Positions 15,713-25,628 of a stretch of 64,000 nucleotides of DNA are shown here, one piece after another; the stretch's first letter is position 1; each line of letters begins with the position of its first letter. A program made the translations under genes and the position numbers. The DNA is from Microbacterium sp. JZ31 (lineage in GTDB: Bacteria; Actinomycetota; Actinomycetes; Actinomycetales; Microbacteriaceae): contig NZ_CP017661.1 of assembly GCF_016805985.1 (NCBI RefSeq), positions 1,054,001-1,118,000 on the forward strand. The letters run 5' to 3'. Below the pieces are notes generated by a model that did not search any database, was not told the origin of the DNA, and saw nothing but the letters and a program-made list of their open reading frames with translations.

Positions 15713-17101
15713 GTGACCATCAGCACAACTCAGCAGGCCAGCCGTCGCAGCACCAGCACCACGGATCGCAAGACCGGTGCGCGCCAGGCCTCACCCAGCG
15801 AAAGCGCGGAGATCCTGCGCACCTACGTGCTCGACACGTCGGTGCTGCTCAGCGATCCCCGGGCGTTCTTCCGCTTCGCCGAGCACTCGGTCGTGATCCC
15901 GGTCGTGGTGATCACCGAGCTCGAGGGCAAGCGGCACGATCCCGAACTGGGCTACTTCGCCCGCCAGGCGCTTCGCCACCTCGACGAGCTGCGAGTCGAG
16001 CACGGCCGTCTCGACTTCCCCGTGCCGGTCGGCGAAGGCGGCACGCTGCGTGTCGAGCTCAACAACACCGACCCGAGCGTGCTGCCGAGCGGCGTCCGGC
16101 TCGGTGACAACGACACGCGGATCCTCGCGGTCGCGATGCACTTGGCGCAGGACGGCAACGAGGTCACCGTGATCTCGAAGGACCTCCCGATGCGCGTCAA
16201 GGCCGCTTCGCTCGGACTCTCCGCGGAGGAGTACCTGGCCGAGCAGGCGGTGGACTCGGGCTGGACCGGCATCGCGACGCTGCACCTGTCGGGCGACGAC
16301 ATGGCGGATCTGTACGAGAGCGAGGTCGCGTCGCATGACGACGCGCACGGGCTGCCGGTCAACACCGGCCTCGTGATCCACTCGGAGCGCGGATCGGCGC
16401 TCGGCCGCGTCACGGGCGACGCAGAGCTCAAGCTCGTGCGGGGCGACCGCGACGTGTTCGGCCTGCACGGCCGCTCGGCCGAGCAGCGCATCGCGATCGA
16501 CCTCCTGCTCGACCCCGAGGTCGGGATCGTCTCGCTCGGCGGCCGTGCCGGCACCGGCAAGTCGGCGCTCGCGCTGTGCGCGGGCCTCGAGGCGGTGCTG
16601 GAGCGGCAGCAGCAGAAGAAGATCATCGTCTTCCGCCCGCTGTTCGCGGTCGGCGGCCAGGAGCTGGGCTACCTGCCCGGCGACCAGGCGGAGAAGATGA
16701 ACCCCTGGGGTCAGGCGGTGTACGACACGCTCGGCTCGGTGGTGTCGACCAACGTGCTCGACGAGGTCGTGCAGCGCGGACTGCTGGAGGTCCTGCCGCT
16801 CACGCACATCCGCGGACGATCGCTGCACGACGCGTTCGTGATCGTGGACGAGGCGCAGTCGCTCGAGCGCAACGTGCTGCTGACGGTGCTCAGCCGCATG
16901 GGGCAGAACTCGCGCGTCGTGCTCACGCACGACGTGGCGCAGCGCGACAACCTGCGCGTCGGCCGCCATGACGGGATCGCGAGCGTCATCGAGACCCTGA
17001 AGGGCCACGGGCTGTTCGGTCACGTGACGCTCACCCGCTCGGAGCGCTCGGCCATCGCGGCGCTCGTCACAGACCTGCTGGAGGTCGGCGAGCTCGCCTG
17101 A
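15713..17101 (+). CDS. PIN-PhoH fusion (PhoH2-type RNA helicase/RNase)
   Basis: A 462-aa two-domain protein. The N-terminal PIN nuclease domain (about residues 30-165) begins [16 protein letters not shown] with the catalytic Asp, followed by [26 protein letters not shown] and [10 protein letters not shown], giving the four acidic residues. The C-terminal PhoH ATPase has Walker [13 protein letters not shown], the PhoH segment [18 protein letters not shown] and Walker [13 protein letters not shown]. Mycobacterial PhoH2 is a sequence-specific RNA unwinder and ribonuclease paired with a short antitoxin, PhoAT. No convincing antitoxin ORF overlaps the start here. GTG at 15713 is preceded by CGGGAG. 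Ends in a long hairpin. Confidence 0.88.
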   Translation: MTISTTQQASRRSTSTTDRKTGARQASPSESAEILRTYVLDTSVLLSDPRAFFRFAEHSVVIPVVVITELEGKRHDPELGYFARQALRHLDELRVEHGRLDFPVPVGEGGTLRVELNNTDPSVLPSGVRLGDNDTRILAVAMHLAQDGNEVTVISKDLPMRVKAASLGLSAEEYLAEQAVDSGWTGIATLHLSGDDMADLYESEVASHDDAHGLPVNTGLVIHSERGSALGRVTGDAELKLVRGDRDVFGLHGRSAEQRIAIDLLLDPEVGIVSLGGRAGTGKSALALCAGLEAVLERQQQKKIIVFRPLFAVGGQELGYLPGDQAEKMNPWGQAVYDTLGSVVSTNVLDEVVQRGLLEVLPLTHIRGRSLHDAFVIVDEAQSLERNVLLTVLSRMGQNSRVVLTHDVAQRDNLRVGRHDGIASVIETLKGHGLFGHVTLTRSERSAIAALVTDLLEVGELA

Positions 17102-17112
17102 CGGTTGTCGGA

Positions 17113-17150
17113 CGCAGATGGCCCGGTCCGCTCGGACCGGGCCGTCTGCG
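17113..17150 (+). terminator. 18-bp hairpin terminator after phoH-like gene
   Basis: GGCCCGGTCCG at 17120-17130 pairs with 17133-17143, extended by 7 more pairs outward (CGCAGAT/GTCTGCG, one wobble); 2-nt loop. Confidence 0.75.
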
Positions 17151-17180
17151 TGTGCGGGCGGCGTTCTCGCCGGTGTTCAG

Positions 17181-17186
17181 TAAAAT
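17181..17186 (+). promoter_or_regulatory. -10 box (TAAAAT) of cstA
   Basis: TAAAAT is followed by 6 nt and an in-frame ATG at 17193, 54 nt before the ribosome-site-bearing ATG at 17247. The leader contains GCGGCC-ATCGTC-GGCCGC, which can form a hairpin over the first ATG. Confidence 0.5.
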
Positions 17187-17246
17187 CCCAGCATGCGGCC
17201 ATCGTCGGCCGCCTTTTCTGCGTGTGCGCGACGAAGGAGCTTCAGC

Positions 17247-19493
17247 ATGTCAGACACCAGATCCCGGACCCGAGAGCGGGCGCTGCCGCCCGTCGCGGTC
17301 GAGGACAAGCCGAAGTGGACGCCGCTGAAGATCGTCATCTGGGCCGTGATCGCCCTGCTCGGCGGCCTGGGCTGGACGATGCTCGCCATCGTGCGCGGCG
17401 AGACGGTCAACGCGATCTGGTTCGTCTTCGCGGCCGTCGCGACGTACCTGATCTTCTACCGCTTCTACTCCAAGTACATCGAGCGCCTGATCACGCGGCC
17501 GGACGACCGCCGCGCGACGCCGGCCGAGTACAAGGCGGACGGCAAGGATTTCGTGCCGACCGACCGCCGCGTCCTGTTCGGCCACCACTTCGCCGCCATC
17601 GCCGGCGCCGGCCCGCTGACGGGTCCCGTGCTCGCGGCGCAGATGGGCTACCTGCCCGGCACCATCTGGATCATCGTGGGCGTCGTGCTCGCGGGCGCCG
17701 TGCAGGACTACCTCGTGATGTTCTTCTCGATGCGTCGCGGAGGCCGCTCGCTCGGGCAGATGGCGAAGGACGAGCTCGGCCGCTTCGGCGGCGCGGCCGC
17801 GATCCTCGCGACGCTGCTCATCATGATCATCATCACGGCGATCCTGGCGCTCGTCGTCGTCAACGCGCTCGGCGAGAGCCCGTGGGGCGTGTTCTCCGTC
17901 GCCATGACGATCCCGATCGCACTGTTCATGGGCGCGTACCTGCGCTGGATCCGTCCGGGCAAGATCGCCGAGGTCTCGCTCATCGGCTTCGTGCTGCTGA
18001 TGGCGGCGATCGTCGCCGGCCAGTACGTGGGCGCGAGCGAGTGGGGCCAGGCGATCTTCGGCCTCGACCGCACCACGATCGCGTGGTGCATCATCATCTA
18101 CGGCTTCGTGGCCGCCGTCCTGCCCGTCTGGATGCTGCTCGCGCCGCGCGACTACCTGTCGACGTTCATGAAGATCGGCGTCATCGTCCTGCTCGCGGTG
18201 GCGATCCTGTTCGTGCAGCCGACCGTGCAGATGCCGGCGCTCAGCATCTTCGCCGCCGGTGAGACCGGCCCCGTCTGGGCGGGAAGCCTGTTCCCGTTCC
18301 TGTTCGTCACGATCGCGTGCGGTGCGCTTTCGGGCTTCCACGCGCTGATCTCCTCGGGCACGACGCCGAAGATGGTCGAGAAGGAGAAGCAGACCCGCTT
18401 CATCGGCTACGGCGGCATGCTCATGGAGTCGTTCGTCGCCATCATGGCGCTCGTCGCGGCGATCACGATCGATCAGGGCATCTACTTCGCGATGAACTCC
18501 TCTCCGGCCGCGACGGGCGGCACGGTCGAGGGCGCCGTGGCCTTCATCAACAACCTCGGCCTCACGGGCGTGAACGTCACGGCCGAGCAGCTCACGGGCG
18601 CCGCGGTCGGCGTGGGCGAGGAGTCGATCATCTCCCGCACCGGCGGCGCGCCGACGCTGGCCTTCGGGCTCGCGAACATCCTGCACCAGTGGCTCGGAGG
18701 CACCGCGTGGCTGGGCTTCTGGTACCACTTCGCAATCATGTTCGAGGCGCTGTTCATCCTCACCGCGGTGGACGCCGGCACGCGCGTCGCCCGGTTCATG
18801 CTGCAGGACTCGATCGGCAACATCGTCCCGAAGTTCAAGGACACGTCGTGGCGCGTGGGCGCCTGGATCTGCACGGCGATCATGGTCGCCGGGTGGGGCG
18901 CCGTCCTGCTCATGGGCGTGACGGATCCGCTCGGCGGCATCAACACGCTGTTCCCGCTGTTCGGCATCTCGAACCAGCTGCTGGCGGCGATCGCCCTCGC
19001 GGTCGTGATGGTGATCATCGCCCGTCGCCGCACGTTCAAGGGCCTGTGGATCGTCGCCGTCCCGCTCGCGTTCGTGACCGTGGTGACGTTCACCGGCTCG
19101 ATCCAGAAGATCTTCTCGCCGACCCCGGCGGTGGGCTACTGGGCCAACCACGTGAAGTTCCGCGACGGCATCGCCGACGGCACGTACGCCGACTTCGCGC
19201 CGGGCGTGGACGACGCGGCCAAGCTCGCGGCGGCCGAGGCCACCGTGCGCAACACCGCGGTGCAGGGCACGCTCTCGATCGTGTTCCTCGTGCTCGCGGC
19301 GATCGTCATCTCGGTCGCGATCATCCAGGTGGTCAAGGCGTTCCGCGCGACGGAGGTCATCGACAACGAGGACCCGGCGGTGCCGTCGCGTCGCTTCGCC
19401 CCCGCGGGCCTGTTCGCCACGGCGGAGGAGCGCGCGCTCGAGAAGGAGTGGAACGCGCTCCCCGAGGAGATGCAGCCGACCCGTGGTCACTGA
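17247..19493 (+). CDS. cstA: carbon starvation protein A (CstA-family pyruvate/peptide transporter)
   Basis: A 748-aa polytopic membrane protein of the CstA family, which imports pyruvate and possibly peptides during carbon limitation. Family segments include FYRFYSKYIERL, FGHHFAAIAGAGPLTGPVLAAQMGYLPG near the N-terminus, GFHALISSGTTPKM mid-protein, and FEALFILTAVDAGTRVARFMLQD. About 16-18 hydrophobic helices are visible. The preferred start is ATG 17247 with GAAGGAG 8 nt upstream. An in-frame ATG at 17193 placed 6 nt after the TAAAAT box would make a 766-aa leaderless form. It overlaps ybdD by 11 nt, the conserved cstA-ybdD pair. Confidence 0.95.
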   Translation: MSDTRSRTRERALPPVAVEDKPKWTPLKIVIWAVIALLGGLGWTMLAIVRGETVNAIWFVFAAVATYLIFYRFYSKYIERLITRPDDRRATPAEYKADGKDFVPTDRRVLFGHHFAAIAGAGPLTGPVLAAQMGYLPGTIWIIVGVVLAGAVQDYLVMFFSMRRGGRSLGQMAKDELGRFGGAAAILATLLIMIIITAILALVVVNALGESPWGVFSVAMTIPIALFMGAYLRWIRPGKIAEVSLIGFVLLMAAIVAGQYVGASEWGQAIFGLDRTTIAWCIIIYGFVAAVLPVWMLLAPRDYLSTFMKIGVIVLLAVAILFVQPTVQMPALSIFAAGETGPVWAGSLFPFLFVTIACGALSGFHALISSGTTPKMVEKEKQTRFIGYGGMLMESFVAIMALVAAITIDQGIYFAMNSSPAATGGTVEGAVAFINNLGLTGVNVTAEQLTGAAVGVGEESIISRTGGAPTLAFGLANILHQWLGGTAWLGFWYHFAIMFEALFILTAVDAGTRVARFMLQDSIGNIVPKFKDTSWRVGAWICTAIMVAGWGAVLLMGVTDPLGGINTLFPLFGISNQLLAAIALAVVMVIIARRRTFKGLWIVAVPLAFVTVVTFTGSIQKIFSPTPAVGYWANHVKFRDGIADGTYADFAPGVDDAAKLAAAEATVRNTAVQGTLSIVFLVLAAIVISVAIIQVVKAFRATEVIDNEDPAVPSRRFAPAGLFATAEERALEKEWNALPEEMQPTRGH

Positions 19494-19716
19494 CACGCGC
19501 CCGCAGGTCCGGCCGACCACCCTCGCGGCGATGGCCGGCCGGGGCTGGCGCGCACTCGTGTGGTTCATCAAGGGCGTGACGGGGGAGTCGAAGTACGACT
19601 CGTACCTCGCGCACGAGCGCGCCGTCCATCCGGATCGCGAGCCCATGACGCCCGCAGAGTACTGGCGCTGCGTCTACAGCGAGCAGGACGCGAACCCCGG
19701 CTCGCGCTGCTGCTGA
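19483..19716 (+). CDS. ybdD: YbdD/YjiX family small protein
   Basis: A 77-aa cytosolic protein matching the YbdD/YjiX family (PF04328), almost always encoded directly after CstA-type transporters and needed for pyruvate uptake with them in enterobacteria. Conserved residues: KGVTGESKYDSYLAHERAVH, HPDREPMTPAEYWR and the C-terminal SRCC cysteine pair. Starts at GTG 19483 within the last codons of cstA, so it is translationally coupled. Confidence 0.9.
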   Translation: MVTDTRPQVRPTTLAAMAGRGWRALVWFIKGVTGESKYDSYLAHERAVHPDREPMTPAEYWRCVYSEQDANPGSRCC

Positions 19717-19734
19717 GCGTCGGATCGACGTCAG

Positions 19735-19763
19735 CGGGCCCGGAGGATGATCCTCCGGGCCCG
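19735..19763. terminator. bidirectional terminator hairpin
   Basis: CGGGCCCGGAGGA pairs perfectly with TCCTCCGGGCCCG around TGA; lies between convergent ybdD and the secreted endonuclease-like gene. Confidence 0.8.
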
Positions 19764-19786
19764 TTGTCGTCGAGGGAGCGGCCGCG

Positions 19787-21067
19787 TCAGCGCTTGCCCC
19801 GCTTCAACGCGATGTCGACCCACACGAGACGGTGGTCGCTCGACGGGAAGGGGTAGACGCCCGTCAGCGCGGACAGCGGATCGGCCTGCACGGGCCAGAA
19901 CACACCCGAGCCGGACACACGCAGGTCGCGCGAGGGCAGGACGTAGTCGGCGCGGAGGTTGCCCGGCGCGGTGTCGGCGAAGTCGGCCGTGTCGTAGCGC
20001 GGGTCGGCGCGGTGCGTCGTGTTCGCTCCGGCCTGCAGCCTCGCCGCCTCGACCGCTCCCTGGGACGACGGGCGCGGGTCCTGGATGCGGCGGTTGTGGA
20101 GCAGCTGGTCAATCGCCGCGTCGACCGAGTCGCCGTCGAGCGGATCGGCGTTCTGATCGCCCACGATCACGAACGACGCGGAGGGGGAGAGACCGCCGCG
20201 ACGCCCCTCGTCGTCGTACATGTAGCGTCCGGCGCGCGGCGTGACGTAGTCGGACCAGAAGCGGATCTCGTCGTGGTTGCGGGCGCCGTTGCGGTCCTCC
20301 GCGCCGTCGAACGTCGGCGGCGTGGGGTGCGACGCGAGCACGTGCACGGTCTCGCGGCCGACGCGCACGGGCACGTCCCAGTGCGACTTGCTCGACAGCG
20401 GCAGCACGGCGAGCTCCTCGGCCGTGTACCAGTCGGCCGGTGCGGGCGTGGCCGGGTCGTCGGGCAGCAGCGCTCCGGGCATGTCCTTCCACAGGAAGTG
20501 CTGGAAGGTGCGGACCTCGTCCGTCACGATCGGGTGCTTCGACAGCACGAGCATCCCGTACTGGCCGGGGAAGGCGCCGAAGCCCAGGGCGTCGTCGCCG
20601 CCCGAGACCGTGCCGTCGTTGTTGAGGTCGAAGCCGCTCGGGACGCCGGTGTTCGACGGCGCCACGAACGCGTAGGGGTACTCGGCGGCGCGGGCGCCGT
20701 TCTGACCGACCTCGAGGTAGTTCTCGCGGAACAGGTCGGCGGCCTCGCCGCCCTCGACGTAGTCGAACTCGTTGAGGAGCACGACGTCGGGCTGGGCGCG
20801 CTGGATGATCTCGGCGACCGTGCGCGCCTGCGGATCGGCGCCGGTCGAGAGATCCCTGACGAGCTGACCGGGCTCGTTGCGGTTGAGCGACAGGTTGTAG
20901 GTCGCGACCCGCAGCGACCTGTCGCGGTCGCCGTGGTGGCCGTGGCCGCCGTCCTGACGGTCGGTGGGCGCGGGCGACGCGCCGAGGGCCGGGGCGGCGG
21001 TGCCGAGGGCGAGCGCCACGGTCGCGGCTGCCGCGATGAGGCCGCGGGTCTGGGTGCGCAAGGGCAT
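19787..21067 (-). CDS. secreted endonuclease/exonuclease/phosphatase family protein
   Basis: A 426-aa exported EEP-fold protein. A signal peptide (RGLIAAAATVALALGTAAPA, cleavage near ALGA-S) is followed by a His/Asp-rich linker (DRQDGGHGHHGDRDR). The EEP core has RVATYNLSLNRN, VVLLNEFDY (catalytic Glu), VIVGDQNADP (Asp/Asn pair), LRADYVLPS and PSSDHRLVW (terminal DH). Members cleave nucleic acids or phosphoesters, so a role in extracellular phosphate or nucleotide scavenging is plausible but inferred. FDLNNDGTVSGGDDALG resembles a dockerin/EF-hand-like calcium loop. ATG 21067 has GAAGGAGC upstream. Confidence 0.85.
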   Translation of the reverse strand: MPLRTQTRGLIAAAATVALALGTAAPALGASPAPTDRQDGGHGHHGDRDRSLRVATYNLSLNRNEPGQLVRDLSTGADPQARTVAEIIQRAQPDVVLLNEFDYVEGGEAADLFRENYLEVGQNGARAAEYPYAFVAPSNTGVPSGFDLNNDGTVSGGDDALGFGAFPGQYGMLVLSKHPIVTDEVRTFQHFLWKDMPGALLPDDPATPAPADWYTAEELAVLPLSSKSHWDVPVRVGRETVHVLASHPTPPTFDGAEDRNGARNHDEIRFWSDYVTPRAGRYMYDDEGRRGGLSPSASFVIVGDQNADPLDGDSVDAAIDQLLHNRRIQDPRPSSQGAVEAARLQAGANTTHRADPRYDTADFADTAPGNLRADYVLPSRDLRVSGSGVFWPVQADPLSALTGVYPFPSSDHRLVWVDIALKRGKR

Positions 21068-21175
21068 CGGTGCTCCTTCGTGAGTCATTGTCGCAGGGGG
21101 TGCCCACGCTAGGAGGCGCGGGTGACGGCGAAGGAAACGAGGCATGGGCAGTTCTGCCCGCCGGCGACGGACGAC

Positions 21176-21210
21176 GAGAGGCCCGGAGGACGATGTCCTC
21201 CGGGCCTCTC
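21176..21210 (-). terminator. terminator hairpin after fumC
   Basis: Perfect 16-bp stem (GAGAGGCCCGGAGGAC with GTCCTCCGGGCCTCTC) and GAT loop. It closes the xseA-to-fumC run on the minus strand. Confidence 0.85.
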
Positions 21211-21237
21211 AGACGGTTCCGCCTTGCGGCGGATGCG

Positions 21238-22632
21238 TCAGCCCGCGTGCGTCATGGAGAGCAGGTCGAGCTTCTCGTCGAGCTGAGCCTCGGTGATCTC
21301 GCCGCGCTCGACGTAGCCGAGGTCGATCACGGCCTCGCGGACCGTGATGCCCTTGGCGACCGAGTGCTTGGCGATCTTCGCGGCCGCCTCGTAGCCGATC
21401 AGCTTGTTGAGCGGCGTCACGATCGACGGGCTCATGCCGGCGAACGCGGCGGCGCGCTCGAGGTTCGCCTCGAGGCCCTTGACGGTCTTGTCGGCGAGCA
21501 CACGCGAGGCGTTCGCGAGCAGTCGGATCGATTCGAGCAGCGCGGTGCCCATCACGGGGATCGCGACGTTGAGCTCGAACGCGCCGGACGCGCCGGCCCA
21601 CGCCACCGTGGCGTCGTTGCCGATCACGCGCGCGGCGACCATGAGCACGGCCTCCGGCACGACCGGGTTGACCTTGCCGGGCATGATCGACGAGCCGGGC
21701 TGAAGGTCGGGGATGTGCAGCTCGCCCAGGCCCGTGTTCGGCCCCGAGCCCATCCAGCGCAGGTCGTTGTTGATCTTCGTGAGCGACACGGCGATCGTGC
21801 GCAGCGCGCCCGAGGCCTCGACGAGGCCGTCGCGGTTGGCCTGCGCCTCGAAGTGGTCCTTCGCCTCGGTGATCGGCAGGCCGGTCTCGGCCGCGAGCAG
21901 CTCGATGACCTTCTGCGGGAAGCCCAGCGGCGTGTTGATGCCCGTGCCGACGGCCGTGCCGCCGAGCGGCACCTCGGCGACACGGGGGAGCGCCGCCTCG
22001 ACGCGCTCGATGCCGAGGCGCATCTGGCGGGCGTAGCCGCCGAACTCCTGGCCCAGCGTCACGGGCGTGGCGTCCATCAGGTGCGTGCGGCCCGACTTGA
22101 CGGCGTCCTTCCACAGCTCCGCCTTCTCCTCGAAGGCCTTCGCGAGATGGTCGAGTGCGGGGACCAGGTCCTGGATCAGCGCCTGCGTCACGGCGACGTG
22201 CACGGAGGTGGGGAAGACGTCGTTCGACGACTGCGACGCGTTGACGTGGTCGTTCGGGTGCACGTCGGCGCCGAGCTTCTGCGTCGCGAGCGTGGCGAGC
22301 ACCTCGTTCATGTTCATGTTCGACGACGTGCCGGATCCGGTCTGGTACGTGTCCACGGGGAAGTGCGCGTCGTGCGCGCCCGACACGACCTCGTCCGCCG
22401 CGGCCGCGATGGCGTCGGCGATCGTGCCGTCGAGCGTGCCGAGATCCTTGTTCGCCAGCGCGGCGGCCTTCTTGATCCGCGCGAGCGCGGCGATCTGGGT
22501 CGACTCCAGGCCCTTGCCCGAGATCGGGAAGTTCTCCACCGCGCGCTGGGTCTGCGCGCGGTAGAGCGCAGACGCGGGCACGCGCACCTCGCCCATCGTG
22601 TCGTGCTCGATGCGGTACTCGATCTCGGTCAC
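21238..22632 (-). CDS. fumC: class II fumarate hydratase
   Basis: A 464-aa homotetrameric, iron-free fumarase that interconverts fumarate and malate in the TCA cycle. Family markers: [39 protein letters not shown] and the lyase signature [12 protein letters not shown] carrying the catalytic Ser. Length is standard. The GTG at 22632 has a GGAGGACG ribosome site 6-8 nt upstream and begins [16 protein letters not shown], the usual N-terminus. Lies 52 nt after the carbonic anhydrase gene and ends in a strong terminator. Confidence 0.95.
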   Translation of the reverse strand: MTEIEYRIEHDTMGEVRVPASALYRAQTQRAVENFPISGKGLESTQIAALARIKKAAALANKDLGTLDGTIADAIAAAADEVVSGAHDAHFPVDTYQTGSGTSSNMNMNEVLATLATQKLGADVHPNDHVNASQSSNDVFPTSVHVAVTQALIQDLVPALDHLAKAFEEKAELWKDAVKSGRTHLMDATPVTLGQEFGGYARQMRLGIERVEAALPRVAEVPLGGTAVGTGINTPLGFPQKVIELLAAETGLPITEAKDHFEAQANRDGLVEASGALRTIAVSLTKINNDLRWMGSGPNTGLGELHIPDLQPGSSIMPGKVNPVVPEAVLMVAARVIGNDATVAWAGASGAFELNVAIPVMGTALLESIRLLANASRVLADKTVKGLEANLERAAAFAGMSPSIVTPLNKLIGYEAAAKIAKHSVAKGITVREAVIDLGYVERGEITEAQLDEKLDLLSMTHAG

Positions 22633-22684
22633 TTCTTCGTCCTCCGGATGCGGTTGAGGGTGGATCGGTTCGGTCGGGTCGGCG

Positions 22685-23335
22685 TCACGCGGCGTCGTGC
22701 GCGGTGCCCAGGATGACGTCGGGCACGACCGTGCCCTCGGCCAGGCGGTAGTTCGCGCCGACGACTGCGAGGCGTCGCTCGGCGACGGCGGTCGTGATGA
22801 TCTCGGAGCGCTGCAGCAGGGCCGACACGGTGTCGCGCAGGTGCTCGCGGCCGACGGAGTCGGCGTCGACGGTCTCGGGCGTGACACCCTCGGCGGCGCC
22901 GGCGCGCAGCACGCGGCGCACGGCGGGCACGATCGGTGCGATCAGGCGCCAGATCGTGGGGGGCAGCGGGGGCGCGTCGGCGTGCGTGCTCTCGATCGCG
23001 GCGCGCACCGCACCGCACGCGTCGTGGCCGAGCACGACGATGAGCGGCACCTTGAGCACCTCGACGGCGTACTCGAGGCTGCCGACGATCGAGTCGCCCA
23101 CCACCTGGCCCGCGTTGCGCACCACGAACAGGTCGCCGAGACCGAGGTCGAAGATGATCTCGGCCGACAGACGGGAGTCGGAGCAGCCGAACAGCGCGGC
23201 GCGCGGGGTCTGAGCCGCGGCGATGTCGTGACGGCGCTCGACGTCCTGATGGGGGTGCTCGGGTTCGCCGGCCACGAAGCGGGCGTTCCCCTCGAGCATC
23301 GTCTGCCAGGCCTCGTCGGGCGTCATCTGCGTCAT
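22685..23335 (-). CDS. beta-class carbonic anhydrase
   Basis: A 216-aa zinc enzyme interconverting CO2 and bicarbonate. Zinc ligands and the Asp-Arg dyad are visible in [12 protein letters not shown] and GHDACGAV (Cys, Asp, His, Cys); VVRNAGQVV is the beta-class substrate pocket. Length is typical. Its ATG overlaps the DUF4245 stop (ATGA) and GGAGGAGAG upstream is the ribosome site. Placement before fumC suggests supply of bicarbonate to anaplerotic and TCA metabolism; that is inference. Confidence 0.92.
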   Translation of the reverse strand: MTQMTPDEAWQTMLEGNARFVAGEPEHPHQDVERRHDIAAAQTPRAALFGCSDSRLSAEIIFDLGLGDLFVVRNAGQVVGDSIVGSLEYAVEVLKVPLIVVLGHDACGAVRAAIESTHADAPPLPPTIWRLIAPIVPAVRRVLRAGAAEGVTPETVDADSVGREHLRDTVSALLQRSEIITTAVAERRLAVVGANYRLAEGTVVPDVILGTAHDAA

Positions 23336-23961
23336 TCGCTCTCCTCCATCAGCGCGCGCACGTCCGGCGCGACGATCTCCGCCGCCTCCGCGGTCTTCTC
23401 CGGGGTCGACGACCCGTACAGCAGGATGTGGTCGGGCCCGGCCTGGGTGCCGAGCGCGTACGTGACGTTGCCGTTCTCGCCCGGGTCGACCTCGTACACC
23501 TGCCACGTGATGTCGCCGATCACGAGCTCGTCGGTCGGCGCGGAACCGCCGAGGACCTGCGCGGCCCACGTCTCGTCCGCACCGAAGCCCTGCGCGAAGC
23601 GCAGGAAGCTTTGATCGGCGGGCAGGTAGACGATGTGCCACTCGGCGCCTTCGAACTGGGCCTGATTGACGGTCCAGCCGAGGTCCTCGGGCACGGCGGG
23701 CACGATGACGGTCGGGAACTGGGACCCGGCCTCGGCCGCGACCTGCGCGGGATCGATCGTGGGGCGGGGCGCCGGCTCACCGCGGGGCACGGCGAAGAAG
23801 ATCACCAGGACGATCGCGAGCGTCGCGAGCAGGGCGACGACGAGGTTCCGGAAGTTCTGGCTGTCGCGGTACGCCTTCGAGTTCGCGGCCTTCCGCACCG
23901 CCGTCTCCTCGGCGGTCTCCGGGCGGCCGAGCTCGGCGACGACGCGCGGTTCCTTGGCCAT
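23332..23961 (-). CDS. DUF4245 family membrane-anchored protein
   Basis: A 209-aa protein with a cytoplasmic N-terminus, one transmembrane helix (NLVVALLATLAIVLVIFFAV, about residues 40-59) and an extracytoplasmic domain matching DUF4245 (VPAVPEDLGWTVNQAQF, VYLPADQSFLRFAQG, ITWQVYEVDPG). The family is actinobacterial and usually lies beside glpX/fumC/xse genes, as here; function is unknown. It overlaps xseB by 1 nt and carbonic anhydrase by 4 nt, so all are translated as one coupled unit. Confidence 0.8.
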   Translation of the reverse strand: MAKEPRVVAELGRPETAEETAVRKAANSKAYRDSQNFRNLVVALLATLAIVLVIFFAVPRGEPAPRPTIDPAQVAAEAGSQFPTVIVPAVPEDLGWTVNQAQFEGAEWHIVYLPADQSFLRFAQGFGADETWAAQVLGGSAPTDELVIGDITWQVYEVDPGENGNVTYALGTQAGPDHILLYGSSTPEKTAEAAEIVAPDVRALMEESE

Positions 23962-24212
23962 CAGGCGTCGCCTTCGGTGTCGCCCGCGGCCTGAGCGGCC
24001 TCGAGGCGGCGCTTGGCGCCGCGCAGCCACTCGTCGCAGCGGGCCGCGAGCGCCTCGCCGCGCTCCCACAGCGCGAGCGAGTGCTCGAGGGTGGGCGCGC
24101 CCTGCTCGAGTTCGCCGACGACGCGGACGAGCTCGTCGCGCGCCTGCTCGAACGAGAGGGTGGCGACGTCCGGGAGCGAGGGGTCGGCGATGTCGGAGGT
24201 CACGGGATCCAT
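23961..24212 (-). CDS. xseB: exodeoxyribonuclease VII small subunit
   Basis: An 83-aa, two-helix subunit of exonuclease VII. The family core is [20 protein letters not shown], then [23 protein letters not shown]. It begins 1 nt after the xseA stop and overlaps the next gene by 1 nt. ATG 24212 gives [11 protein letters not shown]; an internal GTG would remove three residues. Confidence 0.92.
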   Translation of the reverse strand: MDPVTSDIADPSLPDVATLSFEQARDELVRVVGELEQGAPTLEHSLALWERGEALAARCDEWLRGAKRRLEAAQAAGDTEGDA

Positions 24213-24213
24213 C

Positions 24214-25551
24214 CTACTTTCCGGCGTTTCCCGCCGCCGCCGGTCCGCCGGCAGCGGACGACCGGCCCGCGCTCGTCGGTCCCTCCGCGACCTCGCCCGT
24301 GGACGTCGCCCCGAGCGATCCGCGCTCCAGCGTCACGACGATCCGCGTGCCGGCGGGCGCCTGATCCGCGTCGCGCAGGATGACGCCGCCGTCCGCGTGC
24401 GCGATCGCGTAGCCGCGCGCCAGGGTCGCGGCTGGGGACAGTGCGCGCAGCGACGCGCGCAGCTCGGCCGTCCGCAGCAGCCCCTGCTCGACACGGCGCT
24501 CGGCGAGGTCGCGCCCGCGGCTGACGAGCTGCCACACGTCCTGCGTGCGCGTGCGGATGAGGTGCTGGGGCGAGCGCAGCGAGGGGCGCGAACGCAGCTG
24601 CTCGAGCTGGGCGATGTCGTGCGAGATGCGCTGCGTCAGCCGCATCGTCAGGCGCGAGCGCAGCTGCGCGACGATCGCGCGCTGCTCTCCGACGTCCGGC
24701 ACGACGCGCTTCGCCGCATCCGTGGGGGTCGAGGCGCGCAGGTCGGCCACGTCGTCGAGCAGCGGGTGATCGTTCTCGTGCCCGATCGCGCTCACGACGG
24801 GGGTCTGCGCGGCCGCGACCGCGCGCAGCAGGCGCTCGTCGCTGAAGCCCAGCAGGGTCTGCGGGTCGCCGCCGCCGCGCGCGATCACGATCACGTCGAC
24901 GTTGGGGTCCGTGTCCAGGCGCCCCAGAGCCGCGAGCGTCTCCGGCACGCAGCGGTCGCCCTGCACGGCGGCGTACTCGGTGCGGAAGCGCACCTGCGGC
25001 CAGCGCAGCTCGGCGTTGCGGTGCACGTCCTTCTCGGCGTCGCTGCGCTCGCCCGTGATGAGGCCGATGCAGTGCGGCAGGAACGGCAGCGGCTTCTTGC
25101 GCGACGGGTCGAACAGCCCCTCGGCGCGCAGCTGCGCGCGCAGCTTCTCGAGACGTTCGAGCTGCTCGCCGAGCCCGACGTGCCGCATCGCGGACACCTG
25201 GAACGAGAAGTCGCCGCCGCGCGGATAGAAGTCGGCCTTCACGCAGGCGATCACGTGGTCGCCGACCTTCAGATCGGCGGGCATCCGGTTGCGCGCGCTC
25301 GACCAGATGCGGATCGAGATCTGGGCGTCGCCTTGCAGGTCCTTCAGCCGGGCGTAGACGGCGCCTGCGCGCACGTTCCACGACGTGATCTCGCCCTCCA
25401 CCCAGACGGATCCCCAGCGCTCGATGAAGCCCTTGATCGTCTGGTTGAGGCGATGGATCGACGTGGGTGCGGCGGGCGTGGAGTCACGGGGTGCGACGCT
25501 GTCGGGCGGCGGCGCCTCGCCTGCGACGGCGACGGGCTGGAACGACGTCAT
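24214..25551 (-). CDS. xseA: exodeoxyribonuclease VII large subunit
   Basis: A 445-aa catalytic subunit of exonuclease VII, which degrades single-stranded DNA to short oligonucleotides. The N-terminal OB fold is visible as [20 protein letters not shown], then the catalytic core with [60 protein letters not shown] and [10 protein letters not shown]. The C-terminal coiled-coil follows. Start at ATG 25551 after AGAGGTGG. First gene of the xseA-xseB-DUF4245-carbonic anhydrase-fumC run; divergent from ispH with 77 bp between starts. Confidence 0.95.
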   Translation of the reverse strand: MTSFQPVAVAGEAPPPDSVAPRDSTPAAPTSIHRLNQTIKGFIERWGSVWVEGEITSWNVRAGAVYARLKDLQGDAQISIRIWSSARNRMPADLKVGDHVIACVKADFYPRGGDFSFQVSAMRHVGLGEQLERLEKLRAQLRAEGLFDPSRKKPLPFLPHCIGLITGERSDAEKDVHRNAELRWPQVRFRTEYAAVQGDRCVPETLAALGRLDTDPNVDVIVIARGGGDPQTLLGFSDERLLRAVAAAQTPVVSAIGHENDHPLLDDVADLRASTPTDAAKRVVPDVGEQRAIVAQLRSRLTMRLTQRISHDIAQLEQLRSRPSLRSPQHLIRTRTQDVWQLVSRGRDLAERRVEQGLLRTAELRASLRALSPAATLARGYAIAHADGGVILRDADQAPAGTRIVVTLERGSLGATSTGEVAEGPTSAGRSSAAGGPAAAGNAGK

Positions 25552-25616
25552 GCCACCTCTTGCTTCCGGACGGGCGGGAACTCGGGCCGCTCGGGCCCCG
25601 TACAGGGGGCCGACCG

Positions 25617-25622
25617 TAGAAT
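25617..25622 (+). promoter_or_regulatory. -10 box (TAGAAT), leaderless ispH
   Basis: TAGAAT, 6 nt, GTG at 25629. Confidence 0.55.
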
Positions 25623-25628
25623 CGAGAT

